Positions 25,983-38,029 of a stretch of 64,000 bases of DNA are shown here, piece by piece. The stretch covers positions 1,736,001-1,800,000 of the forward strand of contig JAQQWL010000002.1 of the NCBI GenBank assembly GCA_038363925.1. Direction: 5' to 3'. The notes below the pieces were generated by a model. The model was not told the DNA's origin. It ran no database searches and saw nothing but the letters and a program-made list of their open reading frames with translations. The stretch comes from Apiospora phragmitis (taxonomy: Eukaryota; Ascomycota; Sordariomycetes; Amphisphaeriales; Apiosporaceae). The translations under genes were made by a program, and so were the position numbers. How positions within the stretch are numbered: position 1 is the first letter of the stretch; each line of letters begins with the position of its first letter.

Positions 25983-26192
25983 TCACATACTGTCATAGGT
26001 GGTGAAAGATGAGAGCAGTACTTCGAGCCTGTAGCCACCGCGGTTCTTCCGGCCTAAGGTAGCCTTCAGCTTCTTCCTGTCTGCCGAACCTGCCAGAATC
26101 TGGACAGGTTGATCGCCGGCTGAGCTGGCACTAGATCCTGAGTTGGCGGAGGACCGTCGGGCCTTTGGAAACCCGGGAATGTGAAAGCGCAT
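25983..26192 (-). CDS. Small basic hypothetical protein (69 aa)
   Basis: ATG at 26192, stop at 25983. It starts MRFHIPGFPKARRSS, has a Ser/Ala/Gly-rich stretch, then a well-formed end with QILAGSADRKKLKATLG and GGYRLEVLLSSF. Hydrophobic and basic residues are spaced as in a folded segment, and codon use is balanced. I do not recognise a family. The frame is open further upstream but without an ATG. It could be a chance frame. Confidence 0.42.
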   Translation of the reverse strand: MRFHIPGFPKARRSSANSGSSASSAGDQPVQILAGSADRKKLKATLGRKNRGGYRLEVLLSSFTTYDSM

Positions 26193-26936
26193 AATCTGTG
26201 TGACACTATGCAATGGACTTTGGTACGTTTGCGGCTGGGAAGGAAGACTTGAAATCTCAGGATGTGCGAACGGTGCCTGGTGGAGCAAGGGGGCCAAGTC
26301 AGCCTAACCGGGACCTCATCGGTGGAATGGCCAGCACTTTATCTGAGTTTTCTCTGGTACAGTAGTAAGCAGCTGGGTCAAACATCCAGGAGGGTGTGAT
26401 TTTGGGGTCATCCGCGGGCGCCGCCGTCAGATTGGTGCTGCAGTAGTATCAGTCCATATCATCACCGGATTGGATACGGCTGCGGGGTTGTCCGGCAATA
26501 GATCGCAGTTGCGTAGATGGCTCTGGAGCAGGCTATCCCGGGCTGCTTACTCGCATCAAAGCAACCTATAGGAGGCCTGGGGGTTTTTCGGAGATGCTGC
26601 ATCGCCTTCCTATGTGGCTTGCATAATGACAAGGGTAACGCAAGCCCAAGCCAATAGTGACCAAGCCCCAAAGTGCCACCTAAACTCGTTTTCGGTTCGG
26701 TTCAGATGCATAAGATACACCATGCTGGCAGAGCCTGATACAACTTTTCTTTTGGGGTGTCAGATCTGAGTGGCACTGCAAACTCTTTCACAGCTGGTTC
26801 AGTATACAGACAGTACATAGTTGGGGTCCTTATGCTTTGCGTATAAGTAATCAAGTGATTACCACTTTGGTATGCTCGTCAAATATTTCCATTCGTTGCA
26901 TTTCAATTTTTCGACCGTCTTAAGGGGCAAGCCACG
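26193..26936. other. Intergenic region
   Basis: Between the small basic protein (-) and the kinase (+). No supported gene, RNA or repeat. It presumably includes the kinase promoter. Confidence 0.4.
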
Positions 26937-28986
26937 ATGTCATATGCAACAACTACCCCTCTCAGCACGAAGCAAGAGACAGATGAGCCTCACACGGCAT
27001 GCCCTTGCGGGAACGATGTTTGCCACTGCGCCATTGAGGTTCTGCGCGATAGGGGAATGCAGGCGCTCTTACTCGCATCAAAAGAAGACGTCAGCGACCA
27101 GCGTCTCCGGTTCGTGCCGCGAGAGTCGATTCTCCAAGAGATAAGACCGGATTTCATATCGAGAGTTCTCCAACGAGCCGCCAATACAGATGATGATATT
27201 GCAGCACTCGTGCAGGAGGCGACCAATCGTATCAGCGCACGTGTACCCTGCCACTGCAAGCAACCTTTGTGCACCGGGAGCCGAGTCATTTTCGCTTCAC
27301 TGCTGTTTTCGGGGTTGCACCGCATTCTCGTGCACTTTATCCATGCGGCTCAGCCAGAGATATGCGATAACTCGTTGTTGGAGAGGTTGAACGAAGGGGA
27401 GGCAGGAGTTGGCGACGGAGATCCGATATTTCGACAAATTCAGCAGCTACAAGACGCCCAAAAAGATCATATGTTCTTTTACTGGATTTACCAGCTCATA
27501 CCGCTGTGTTTTCCAAAGAACGGAGATGATGGCCAAGTCAAGAAACTGGAACTCAAGTATGACCTAAAGCATAGAATCCGTTTGCCTTGGAACTCAATCA
27601 AGACGGCTGCTGGGCCAACTAGTAGAGAATCAACTCGGGCCTCAACTAAGACTCAAGTTATTGGGGCGGTGTCAGCCAAAGTCGAGAAGGTCTACATACA
27701 TCCAAGCCATCACAAACTAGTAGGGAGCCTTACCTCCTTATCTCTAGCATTTATTCGTCTGGTATCCTAATACACTCGAGCCTAGGGTGAACCAACCAAT
27801 AGTTTTGCGCTCAAAACACTTCTAGATGATTGGAATGAGCCGGGGACGGCAAAAAGAAGTTTCTATGAGGAACTCGAAAACAACAACGCTGTCCCTCGTG
27901 GCGATCGAATCCTTTCCCTTCTAGCTGCCCTGGAGCACAGAGGCAACTTCTACTTCCTGTTCCCGTTGGCAGAGCTAGGCGACCTTCAGAACATCTGGAA
28001 GGGATATGGCCCTTCGCGCAATGATGAAACAGGACAATACACCACCCACGCTGCATGGTACTCGCCGCAATGGCTGTTGGAGGAATGCCTTGGTATAGCA
28101 AGTGCTCTTGCACATGTCCACGGCCGCGGGGTGTCGACAAGAGCAGAGCGATTTCTTCTGCATGCAGACATTAAACCAGACAATATTCTTGGTTTCCGCG
28201 ATGGAGACTCGGTTTCCCTGAAACTTGCAGACTTTGGACATTCACATATACTGACCACTGCTTTCCCTGACGTCACCGTTTCGACCCTGGTGAAGTCAAG
28301 GTCGTATCGAGCACCAGAGTTTGATGTTAGCGAGTGTGTTACGACGAAGTATGATGTGTGGTCTCTTGGGTGTCTGTTCTTGGATTTCGTCACCTGGGCT
28401 CTTCTGGGCTGGAAAGAGGTCGAAGAGTTTCGAGAACAGCGCTTAGTCGAAACGAACGACCCGAAAGCAGACTATGGTAGTTTTGCAGAGGATACGTTCT
28501 TCAAGAGGGTGACTGGACGTCGAAGTGCCCTCTCATGGTCAAAATTTCGACATGACTATAATCCAACGAGCTCGAGAGAAGACTCAAAGACCAGCTTCAC
28601 GAGGAAACACACGTTTAGTCTCAGCCTCCAGGGATTCAATCGCCCTGTGTTAACCCAGGTTCGAAGCCCTGTTACTAGTGTATGTATTCTTCCATCTTCT
28701 AGCCTTGTCCTCTTTTGTTTCCCTTGCCCCTTTTTGAACTTACCCCTAATGTTCGATACCTGCAACGCTTCTAATAACGGCCATCGAATAGCACATTAAG
28801 AAGTTACGCGGTGATCATGGATGCGACGAGCGGATACGACAGCTGTTGGATTTCGTAGAAACTAGAATGCTTGTGTCAAACTGTGATGAGCGAGCATGGT
28901 CTGACGAAGTGCGAGACGCGCTCTTACAGATATCATCACGAAGACTCGAGCCACAAAGCAACCACACCAACAAAGTTTTAACTTGA
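26937..28986 (+). CDS. Ser/Thr protein kinase with long N-terminal extension
   Basis: Exons 26937-27719, 27786-28679 and 28792-28986 (introns of 66 and 112 bp, GTAGGG and GTATGT donors); 623 aa. Residues 1-260 form an extension with a Cys/His cluster near the start (CPCGNDVCHC) and no known domain. The kinase part has the catalytic loop HADIKPDN (about 386), LADFGHS (about 409), SRSYRAPE (about 436) and the F-helix DVWSLGC. The N-lobe Gly loop and VAIK lysine are not evident; FALKTLLDDW at the start of exon 2 may carry the lysine. The last exon supplies a helical C-terminus. This resembles the many accessory fungal kinases found near HET and DUF7580 genes. Target unknown. Confidence 0.85.
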
Positions 28987-29096
28987 AATTGGATTCAAGA
29001 CATAGACATACTTTCAAATAAATCGCCAAGGTGGTTTTGAGCGTTTAAAGTGTGACTCTAAGCTCTACATGAATTGTTTTCCCGGCAACACCCTTT

Positions 29097-29536
29097 TCAG
29101 TCGTCCTTCGGAAGCCCCTTCGTGGCCGCCTCTTTTCTTTGGCGCTCAGCCTCTCTGAACTGTTCAATGATAGCATCCTATCCACGCTTAGTTCGATTCC
29201 CGGCAGTACATTCATATTGAGAGGCACATACCTGATCGATCTTTTTAGTGTCATCGGTCAACATCAGCATCAGCTGCAGCTCGCCAGTAATGGCCTAGAT
29301 GAATGTTTGGTTAGTAAAGGCCTGGTATATTAGGTGGCTTTCTGTTTGCTTACCCTGATGCGGAATTGCGACTCCTTAAGGCCTGCAGTATCGGTAAGAT
29401 ATTTGCGTAACACTTCAGCGTTCGCATAAGGATGCGGAAACTTGTGGGTAGCCTTGAAATTGGCATCCGAGTCTGTGGCCATCTTGTTTGATCGGAGACT
29501 GTGTATCCAGTTCGAGGCTCTGCTGATGATAGACAT
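29097..29536 (-). CDS. Small three-exon hypothetical protein (108 aa)
   Basis: Exons 29536-29354, 29294-29232 and 29177-29097, all phase 0, with introns of 59 bp (GTAAGC...TAG) and 54 bp (GTATGT...TAG). The spliced protein has an N-terminal amphipathic part, a middle segment AITGELQLMLMLTDDTKKID and a charged helical end (EAERQRKEAATKGLPKDD). Three consistent splice pairs and an uninterrupted helix across the junctions support a real gene. No family is recognised. Met19 (MATDSDANFK) is a possible later start. Confidence 0.62.
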
Positions 29537-30279
29537 GAATACAGATTGCTAAGGTAAGTGGCCTTGGTGACGGCGTTGACGTTCTTGTTTTATACTCAAA
29601 ATCTGTTTACAGGATTAAGCCTTGCACGAAGCCCATTTCAGGCAGCCATACGTTTCGGAGACGGTTTTTACACTTACCAGGCAGGCTGTGTATGGTTCCA
29701 ATGCCAACTTCTGGCACGTCGGGCTGAATATTACAACAAGAGTTTGGTTCCACACCGAAGCCTCCTTACGAGGGCAAACTTCAACAAGTGCTTTGCTGGT
29801 ATTCTCGGTATAGGTAGCGATGCGTATGTGAGTGAGTCTTGACAATGATACCGCGAAACCGGTAGTAATCCGTAAGTCGAGATAGATCCGTTGTGTGAGG
29901 GTATGCTGCAGGACCTGTCCAATCGAATAAATGCCGCAACCTCTCACCGAGCGACCGCAGTGATATTATGTGCTGGGATAGGGGGTGGGCATCGAGGTGT
30001 CATTGGCTGCCACTTCAAGCCTGCATTCTGCATCATCGCCCACAGCTGTCACACATTGGGACGCCAAGCACTGCAGTCAGCAAGCTCGGGGAAAGGGGGG
30101 CTTAGCTATGGCCCCCTCTTCGCACTCAATCGTCCCACGGACGAGTTCGCAATTTTCGATTTAGCACCACAAGAAGAGTCGGAAGTGAACGTTAAACACT
30201 TACTCCCATGACCACAATATAAACGGAAATCTGGAGTCATCCTCCCCGGACTTCAAGCAGCAATACCCGCTCACTCAAG
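29537..30279. other. Intergenic region between divergent genes
   Basis: Shared upstream region of the 108-residue gene (-) and the CorA-like gene (+). Short frames on both strands are not protein-like. No RNA gene or repeat seen. Confidence 0.4.
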
Positions 30280-31957
30280 ATGGACTGGTTGAACCGGCAT
30301 GAATCTTTCGTGGGAGGTGACTTGGATCGCTTCCAATTCGAAACGAAGAGCCCCTTCATGATCAAAACTGTGAAGATCCACATTGACGAAAAGGCAAATA
30401 CATTTCATTGTGTTAAATAGACCATTCCATGATTTGCTCCCGTATTGACTCTAGAACTAGGGCAAGGCCAAGTTTGATCCGACGACCCTAGCAACTGAAG
30501 AGGCGTATCGCAGATGGTTCAATGAAGTATGTCAGTTCATACCCGTCTTTGGGTAATACGACTAATAATTTGTCCTTCAGTGTCGGCCTTTGACTAATGG
30601 TGGCCCCCCGACCATGGTACTCGTGATGCATCAGAGGTTGCCTCATCTGCTGGCTTCCGCAGTGCCTTACAGAAAAGAGACTCTGAGTGATGCCTGCAAG
30701 CGTCTCTTCCAGCACAGATCGCTTTCTTTGATAATGGCAAGAACTTCTCATGCTGTCTTCAACAGGCGTAAGGTGACATGGGCTGATAGAGAGGGCCGTG
30801 GTATGAAGAGACCGTTACGGATTGACTTCCATACTCTCTGACACTTTGAGCCAGTCTATAACTGCCGATCCGATACTACTTGCCAGATTGGGACAGAAGA
30901 TGACATCCTGATGAGCGTCACCTCCTTCCCGGATATTCCCCTCACCTTTGGCGTCATGTATGGGTGTACGGAAGTCACCATGGAGTTTGTGTTGCAGTAT
31001 CTCGACAACACCCCTCGTGCTGCACTTCACCCGCTAATGCTTCCCATGATGTTTGTGGAACTTGAACGCAAAAGACTGATCGAGGCACTACGGACGGAGA
31101 CAGCAAAACTCACTCAGCGAATCCAGAAGATGGAGACCCGACTCAGCAATTTGGCACAGCAGGACGGCACGCCTGAGAAAGACGATAACGATGGCGATAC
31201 CATGTTTAAAAAGGATTGTCAAGCCACCAAAGACTGGCTACTGGTTAGTAAGCTGCAGAACGGGGTGCAGAGCCTCATCACCATCCTTGACTCTATGAAA
31301 ACACATTCACAGGAGTTCCAAATTGATGTCAAAGTGGATGCGAGTCCTGCTGGTAACCGGCAGATCTATACGCACAACACGGAAAAGTTCCAGACACGGC
31401 TGGAGGAGATAGAGATTGAGCTCAAGAGTGAAGTGCGAAACTCCAACAGCCTCCTTGGCGGCATGACTTTGGCTACGCAGATGGTGAGCAAAAGGAAACG
31501 ACTCGTCAATGGTGCAGATTGTGCAACCTAAAATACTGTTTGCTAATCCATGTTAACCAGGAATGGAACTACTATACCAGGCGCGATGCCAAAGCGAACA
31601 TTGTCATTGCTTGTGCATCTAAAATGGACAGCAGTCAAATGCGCCTCATCTCAATCCTGGGTATGGTATTCCTCCCGGGGACGTTTTTGGCTGTAAGCAA
31701 TCTCCCCACGATAGGCAGCACACTGCAAACAAACTAACGGTGGAGAGAAGACTTTGTTCTCGATGACGTTCTTCAAATGGATACCAGAGGAGAGCTCGCA
31801 AGTGATTTCCCCCTGGATCGGTCTCTACTGCGGGGCGGCCGTGATGCTGACACTTCTTATGTGGCGGCTATCACAGAAGTACATGGTCAATGGGAAGCTT
31901 GTCGCAATGAAGGAAATTCGAGAGGCTCTGGATAGCGACAACGATTCTATCGTTTAG
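30280..31957 (+). CDS. CorA-like membrane protein, one in-frame TGA
   Basis: Five exons: 30280-30393, 30461-30526, 30581-31483, 31561-31692, 31751-31957; about 473 codons. The first intron appears to be GC-AG (AAG|GCAAAT); the rest are GT-AG. The soluble part has a long coiled-coil segment (about 31060-31470). The end carries two membrane helices: ISILGMVFLPGTFLATLFSM, then SPWIGLYCGAAVMLTLLMW. This is the CorA/ZntB layout, here of the divergent fungal type without a clear GMN motif. A TGA at 30839-30841 interrupts exon 3; the frame on both sides is the same and reads sensibly (IDFHTL-stop-HFEPVYNC). So a single nonsense change or base error, not a frameshift. Confidence 0.8.
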
Positions 31958-33272
31958 GCTGACCGGGAGGCTGTTTGATCCTTCTTTCATTGCTGGTGTG
32001 CAGCAACGGGGGGTTCTTCATGATGGGACGATATACGACTTTACGATTTCCTAACTATATACTTTCCTATTTGTTGGACTAGGACATCAGTGTTCTCGGA
32101 TCGGTACCTGACTTTCTCGGATATGGATATGTAATCGGTCGCGAGGGAGTTCCTGCATTTTGGCAGGGATTTTGATCCCTTTGGTCTAGACCCGGATGGA
32201 CCTTGGTCGTCAGATTTCATTTGGACTAGTGCTATGCAGGTTATCCCTCATGGAATCAACGACGTTAAGCCAGCCCTATGATAGTCTGTCCGTGCGCATC
32301 CCTGAGCTTCATATTCACCTTCCTAACATGTGAGACAATGACTCGCGGTTCTGTGCCTGACGATATGGTATATTTTGCCCATGATGGTGTGCATGGATGC
32401 AATGATCTTAGTAAGGCAAAGACAAAAATGGCAGGATAACCACTTTCTGTTACATCACGCTTCTTACTAAGCCCCTTCCTTCTAATCAAAGAACTTCTCA
32501 CTGCAACCTTCCCTTGGACTTGGAGCTTACTATGCATCGACCGTATGAGAGTGAATAAGGAAATTTACTATCCTTATCCCTAGGATGCGGCCACGTATGG
32601 CGCTTGGCGGATGCAGGTACCGTCAGGGGTCAGCCAACACATTGTTGGCCTTCGTTGGTGGCTAAGCTTACAGGCCAGGGTGCTCCCGTCAGGCACACCA
32701 ATCGGTTTCTGGAAGGTAAGACAGAAAAGAGCGTGGCAGCTCCGAACGTGGCTGTCGCGAAGAAATTCCTGACGTGTGGAATGCCACGATCTCAGACCAC
32801 GTTCGACGACGGAACGAGCGGGATGGTTTTAATATATTAGTTGCCATAAGTTGTCAGAGTTCCTATGGGACGATAAGGACTCGACTAATATCATCCCTCG
32901 TCCTGTTGAGGTTTTCTCACAGGTTAGACCAACGGCGGAGGCTTGGCCAACCAAGTAGTGGCAATGCAATGTACGAAAAGTCCCAACTAGCGGCCGCAGT
33001 TCCAACTACAGCAGATAAAAGAGGTAAGGGATAGTGAAGGCAGCGGTAAATGACAAGTTGACATACAGCAACTTAGGGGCTTGAATGGCTTCTCTGATGG
33101 TGGTTCCATGATCTAGATATGTATATAAGTGAGCACCTTTCTCTTACAGCCAGTCTCATTCAACTCCTTAACGCTTCACAGCTACCTCCAAATCACTCTT
33201 TATATAGCAAACATCGTCTCCTTTTTACTTCAACGCCTAATTTACTGTTCTCAAGTCCAAACTTTGCCCAAC
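31958..33272. other. Intergenic region
   Basis: Between the CorA-like gene and the GH128 gene, both on +. A TATATAAG lies at 33122-33129, about 145 bp before the GH128 start, and may be its TATA box. No supported gene otherwise. Confidence 0.4.
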
Positions 33273-34121
33273 ATGTTGTCTCTCAGTGGTAACGCGTCCT
33301 TCCTTCTCCTTACCCTCTCCCTATTCTTCACGGCCATCTCCGCTTCTGCCACGAGGGGTCTCGCCCTCGGCTCAGAGCCCCTGGCCCAGTCGGACCTCGC
33401 GAAGCTAGTAGAGTCCAGCTCGCCCGTCAAGTGGTACTACACCTGGTCGCTCTACCCCAACGACTACCTCAAGTCCCAGAAGAGCAACGTCAAGTTCTTC
33501 CCCCTGGTGAACCCGGCCCAGGCCACCTCCGGCCTCGCCTCCACCCTGAGCGGCCTCCGCGCCAACTCGGACCACCTCCTGACCTTCAACGAGCCCGACA
33601 TCGCCGCCGCCGACGGCGGCAACCCCATCGAGCCCGCCCGGGCCGCGCAGCTGTACCTCGACTACGTCGTGCCACTGCGGGAGAAGGGCTGGAAGATCTC
33701 GCACCCGGTCGTATCGGGCTCGCCGCAGGGCCGGACGTGGCTCCAGAACTTCCGCGACGCGTGCAACGCGCGCAAGCCGGGCACGGGCTGCGTCGCCGAC
33801 TTCGTCTCGGTGCACTTCTACGGCAACCTGGCCGGGCTCAAGGACCACCTGGAGCAGCTGCGCGGCTTCTACAACCCGACCGCAAACGGGCTCAAGTTCT
33901 ACATCACCGAGATCGGCTACCCGGGCGCCAGCGAGAGCCAGAACCTCGACCTGCTCAAGGGGGCGGCGCCGTACCTTGATGGCCTCAGCTGGGTCTTGGG
34001 CTTCGCCTGGCTTGGCTCTTTCCGCCAGCGCGACGCCAACAGTTGGACCGGGCCCGGTCTGGCGCTATTCAACAACAACGGCGACTTGACCAGAGTTGGC
34101 AAGTACTATGTCAACAAGTAG
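33273..34121 (+). CDS. Secreted glycoside hydrolase family 128 (endo-beta-1,3-glucanase type)
   Basis: Intronless, 282 aa. The start is ATG 33273 because it opens a signal peptide (MLSLSGNASFLLLTLSLFF, cleavage after ...SASA); the open frame upstream has no such feature. The TIM-barrel domain shows FNEPD with the acid/base Glu107 and YITEIGYPG with the nucleophile Glu213, plus SVHFYG and GFAWLGSF near the end. The family cleaves beta-1,3-glucan and acts on the fungal wall or on external glucan. Codon third positions are rich in G and C, unlike the flanks, as in a highly expressed secreted enzyme. No lesion. Confidence 0.93.
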   Translation: MLSLSGNASFLLLTLSLFFTAISASATRGLALGSEPLAQSDLAKLVESSSPVKWYYTWSLYPNDYLKSQKSNVKFFPLVNPAQATSGLASTLSGLRANSDHLLTFNEPDIAAADGGNPIEPARAAQLYLDYVVPLREKGWKISHPVVSGSPQGRTWLQNFRDACNARKPGTGCVADFVSVHFYGNLAGLKDHLEQLRGFYNPTANGLKFYITEIGYPGASESQNLDLLKGAAPYLDGLSWVLGFAWLGSFRQRDANSWTGPGLALFNNNGDLTRVGKYYVNK

Positions 34122-34721
34122 AGACTTGTTGCTGTCATCATGCTTATGAGATGTCTGTCAGTCTTACAATTTGACACTGCCAGAATAGCTGGAAACCGAT
34201 TTTTCTTTTCTATCTGATTTCTTCTTCGTATTTCCTGTTGTACGGGTTGTTCGTTTCTATGCACATATTTCTCTCCCGAAACGGATGGCCCCTGCCAGTC
34301 TTTATCTAGAACTTCCTCAGCTGAATGGAATGTATATACTCTTGTGAGGAAAATGCACTTGGTTATGCAAATTGCTTTGATAACAAGGCTTCTTTGTTGC
34401 TCCAAATGCATGTTGTTTATCTGACTGACCCCAAGCCCGCTGTCGGGAGCGTGAGATGATGCTGCATATGACCAAAAGGAAGGGCCTGCCGTATCATCGT
34501 TGAAGGAAAAGGGGGGCCGAGGTGAGCACTAATCCTGAATAGCAGTCTGGCCCCCACATCAGATCCAGCAAACTTGGACCCCTGTTGCAGCGCGGTCGTA
34601 GAAAATAGAAATCACCGACCGCTGATGTACGCTTACGCAATGCCGTAGGCTGACCATACCCGTCACTCGCATCTTGATATCTTTGGTTACCCGTCAAGGG
34701 GCCAAATCGTACGCTCCGACG
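34122..34721. other. Intergenic region
   Basis: Between the GH128 and HET genes. No supported feature. Confidence 0.4.
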
Positions 34722-36692
34722 ATGTACGCGGCACTAGACCCCGGCCGCGAGGAGATTAGACTCCTTCGGGTCGCTCGAAGCGCCGAGTATGGCTCGCAAG
34801 TCTCTTGTGAGATAGTCGTTGCGCAGGTGCAGGACCCGTTGCTACAGTACGCCGCACTCTCCTACGTATGGGGCGATGCAACGGACACCGAGGAGATTGC
34901 TGTCGATGGTCAGCCGTTCAAGGCCACAAAGAGTCTAGCCTCGGCTTTGAGACAGTTCAGAGAGTCGTATAAAGAAAAGAATGGAGGCGGGCCTTCTCTC
35001 ATATGGGCGGATGCCGTCTGCATCAACCAGCAAGACGTGGCGGAGAGGGGCCAGCAGGTCTCCATGATGGGATTGATATACAAAAAAGCCAGCTGGGTAA
35101 TCTCCTGGCTCGGCCCCTCCGATGACTCGACCGAGTCGGGGTTCGCACTGATCAAGGCCTGCGCCCGCCACGTCGCAGCCACCAGGAAGCAGAGGGGTGG
35201 TGAACACCCCGAGTCGAACATAGCCATGGACGCGTCAGACCTCGCGTTCCTTGGTGAGCAAAGCGAGTTCCACGAACAGAATCACGCGCGATATGCCAGA
35301 AATAAAGCTTGGAATGCCATCGACGACCTCAATCAACACGTCTACTGGACGCGAATCTGGATCATACAAGAGGTGGTCCTGGCCCGACGGCCCGACGCCA
35401 ACATTCTGTATTGCGGTGGCCAGTCCTTGACGTTTCAGCAGCTGATCGACTTCAATCTCTGGGCCGAGAGGCTCTTGGAGCAGAAGCCACTAAAGCCCCC
35501 TTTTTCGACCAGCGCGTGTGGGACCATGTGATCAAGGACAAGGGCCTCTCTTCCAGATTCATACTTTTCGCGCAGATGCTGAGGGACCCAAGAGCCCGGG
35601 GAGACTACCGTTTTGTCTCGCTTATCAGTACAACATGCCGCTCGACGGACCCGCGCGACGTCGTATTCGGACTCAGTGGTGTTCTTGGCGTCGAGGTTGT
35701 CCCCGACTACAACAAGAAAGTCGCCGATGTCTTCAGGGAGTGCGTGGCAGCTATCTTGAGCAAGAAGCAGTGTAAGAATTTCTTCCACACCGCGGGCCTC
35801 ATTCGCGAGGACAGAGACATCTCCGAGTTCCCGTCGTGGGTGCCGCGGTTCCATAACTTGATAGAGGACGCAAACTATTCCATCGGCCCGCCTGATGCGT
35901 CTATCGCCCTCGGTTGGACGAGGTATGCCCAGAAGGCCCCGCGATTCTGGACGAGCGTACCATGCGATTTTCTGGTGTGCGACTAGATCGATGCACGAGA
36001 GTGTTTCGACATGTCGGCCCTGACGAGCAGACGTCTCCGAAACTTTGAGGCGGTTCTGGTGGCTTTGCCTCGGCTTCGTAAAGGATTACGGCGGTGAATA
36101 TCCTGGTAGGGATGGAGTACGGTGCCTCGAGGACTTACTCAACGCGTTGAATAAGGGCCGGGATACTCGGGGCGATCCGCTGCAAATCACGGCCTCAGTC
36201 CATTGCATAGCAGCACATGCATTCAGGCTCTTGCTCCGTATTGGTGAGCCCGAAGAAGATGATGAGGCTGCACGTCAGAAATGGCGCTCTTTTGGGTATG
36301 CAACTTTTGAAGAGGTGAGGATGGCGCTCGATACCGCCTTCGTGGGGCCTGAAGCACCCAACATCTCTACCCTTGGAACCATATTACCCGACGAAGAATA
36401 CGAAGCATCATTCAATGCTATGAACGCAATGGTACAAATGGCGTTCAACTGGATCAACTGGCCACTGTTCAGGACCGAGAATGGGCGTATGGGGCTAGCG
36501 CCGCCAGCTATTGCCGAAGGCGACTTGGTATGTCTTCTGGAAGGGTTCTCGATACTCTGTCTACTCAGGAGGCATGGAACGGATCATTACGTCCTGGTAG
36601 GATCTTGCTACGCAAATGGATACTCCGAAGGTGAGCCTTTAGAGTCACTAAGGAAGGGCAGTCTGAGCCTTGAGGAATTCCATATACGATAA
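34722..36692 (+). CDS. HET-domain (heterokaryon incompatibility) protein, three frameshifts
   Basis: About 657 aa. ATG 34722 is the first in frame. The HET domain (about residues 40-200) shows YAALSYVWGD, LIWADAVCINQQD, QVSMMGLIYKKAS and later WIIQEVVLARRP. The C-terminus has GDLVCLLEGFSILCLLRRHG and VLVGSCYANGYSEG, as usual for long HET proteins. HET proteins trigger cell death after fusion of unlike strains. Three single-base losses break the frame: in the AAA/CCCCC/TTTTT tract 35492-35505, at CCCC 35937-35940 and at TTT 36044-36046. Reading across each gives family-like sequence (for example ILDERTMRFSGVRLD). Either a recent pseudogene or run-length errors. Confidence 0.85.
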
Positions 36693-37520
36693 AGATGCCC
36701 ATTTGAAGCAAGTTCCGCAATGAGAGGAGTGAGTACAAGTTGCACAAAATGTGATCGTGAGCTCGAGCCAGATGGCGCTGAAATCATAGTGTATGTTTGT
36801 GTGCCAGCTGAAAAGCTTGGCCTATAGCAATCCTTGTCAGGAGTGTGCCACCGGAAGTTGTCAGCACTGCAATCCCAATCACCATTTGGGAGCTCGTGCT
36901 TTTCGCAAAAGGTAGTACTACTGTTGTTGCCTTTGAATAAGCTGTATTTCCACAGCTACGCCTGGGTAAATAAGTAAATAGGGACATATGCAGACCATCT
37001 TGGCATTGCTTTCAGCTGAGCTACCAACATGTCAGCTGCCACTAGAACTTTTTATCCTACGTACCGGTGATGCCCATGAATTACCAGAGGATTGTTCGAT
37101 AATCTTTGAAATGCAAAAACTCCTTGGAGTCCTGGGCCTCTAGGACTGCGATTGGCGATACTCAATTCGTATTCAGTAGCAGTGGCAATGGTATGGTGGT
37201 AGCCCCTTTCCATTCAAACTCGGTGGTCACGCTAAAACAGATAATCCCCCTCCAAATCGCGTTTGGCTCGGGCCCTATACTGACATCGATCTGGGCAATC
37301 ACTTGTATATAACCTCTGCGTATGTCTATTGCATGCCACGAATACTTCGTTAATATCTTTACGGAAAAGACCTTACGGAGTCTTATACTTGGTTATAGCA
37401 GATTGTTCTTAAGATGTATGTGTCATTTCGCACCCACTATTTCCATCACGCAGATAAGGCGAGACGAGGCTGTGCGAACGGGCATGGCTATATCAACAGG
37501 TACCTGAGAAGGATGCCGAT
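36693..37520. other. Intergenic region at the edge of the AT-rich block
   Basis: Base composition is still ordinary. Short frames exist but none is protein-like. From about 37,540 the composition turns AT-rich. Confidence 0.4.
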
Positions 37521-37639
37521 ATCTACGCTTAAGCTAAAGCACCCCCTCACGGGCCACTTTATTAAGCTACCGTTACCCCTGTAATTAAAGCCATTTCTAC
37601 GGCTAGAATTAACGTAAATATATTATTTTTCGTTATTTT

Positions 37640-37802
37640 TAATAATAATATAGTCCTCCGACTCCGTGCTATTATCTTTTATAGCTTCTATAGCGTTACG
37701 AAGCCCTCTTAGCACTTCGACGTCGCTAGCTTCGTCCTCGTATATAACCTTACCCTTTAGCCTCTGCTTAGCCCGGCGTATATTAATTATACGAATAAAT
37801 CG
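37640..37802 (-). other. Unassigned degenerate frame left of Gypsy copy 1
   Basis: The 37,521-38,029 segment is RIP-affected but outside the Gypsy LTR. On the minus strand a stop-poor charged, helical stretch reads KGKVIYEDEASDVEVL followed by RGLRNAIEAIKD. It resembles the C-terminal tail of a DDE transposase in composition only. The element it belongs to is not identified. Confidence 0.3.
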
Positions 37803-38029
37803 TTATCCCGGTGCGATTTTTATTTTTTAACGTATTCTTATAGTTTTATTATCGAGTTTAATTTAAAAATAATTAATTTAAGCTTCGAAATACGCGATTT
37901 TATTAACGTTTTAATTTAAAGCTTTATTAACCTTTTTAATAAAGAGTTATTAAAAAGGTAATTTAAAAATAAGGTTTAACGTATCTTATAAGCGAATGTC
38001 TCACTTTTATAAATTTTTTTATAGCTTTA

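Noticed and set aside
33405..33979. Frames of 147 and 182 codons over the GH128 gene
   Set aside because: Shadows of a GC3-rich gene with verified catalytic motifs.
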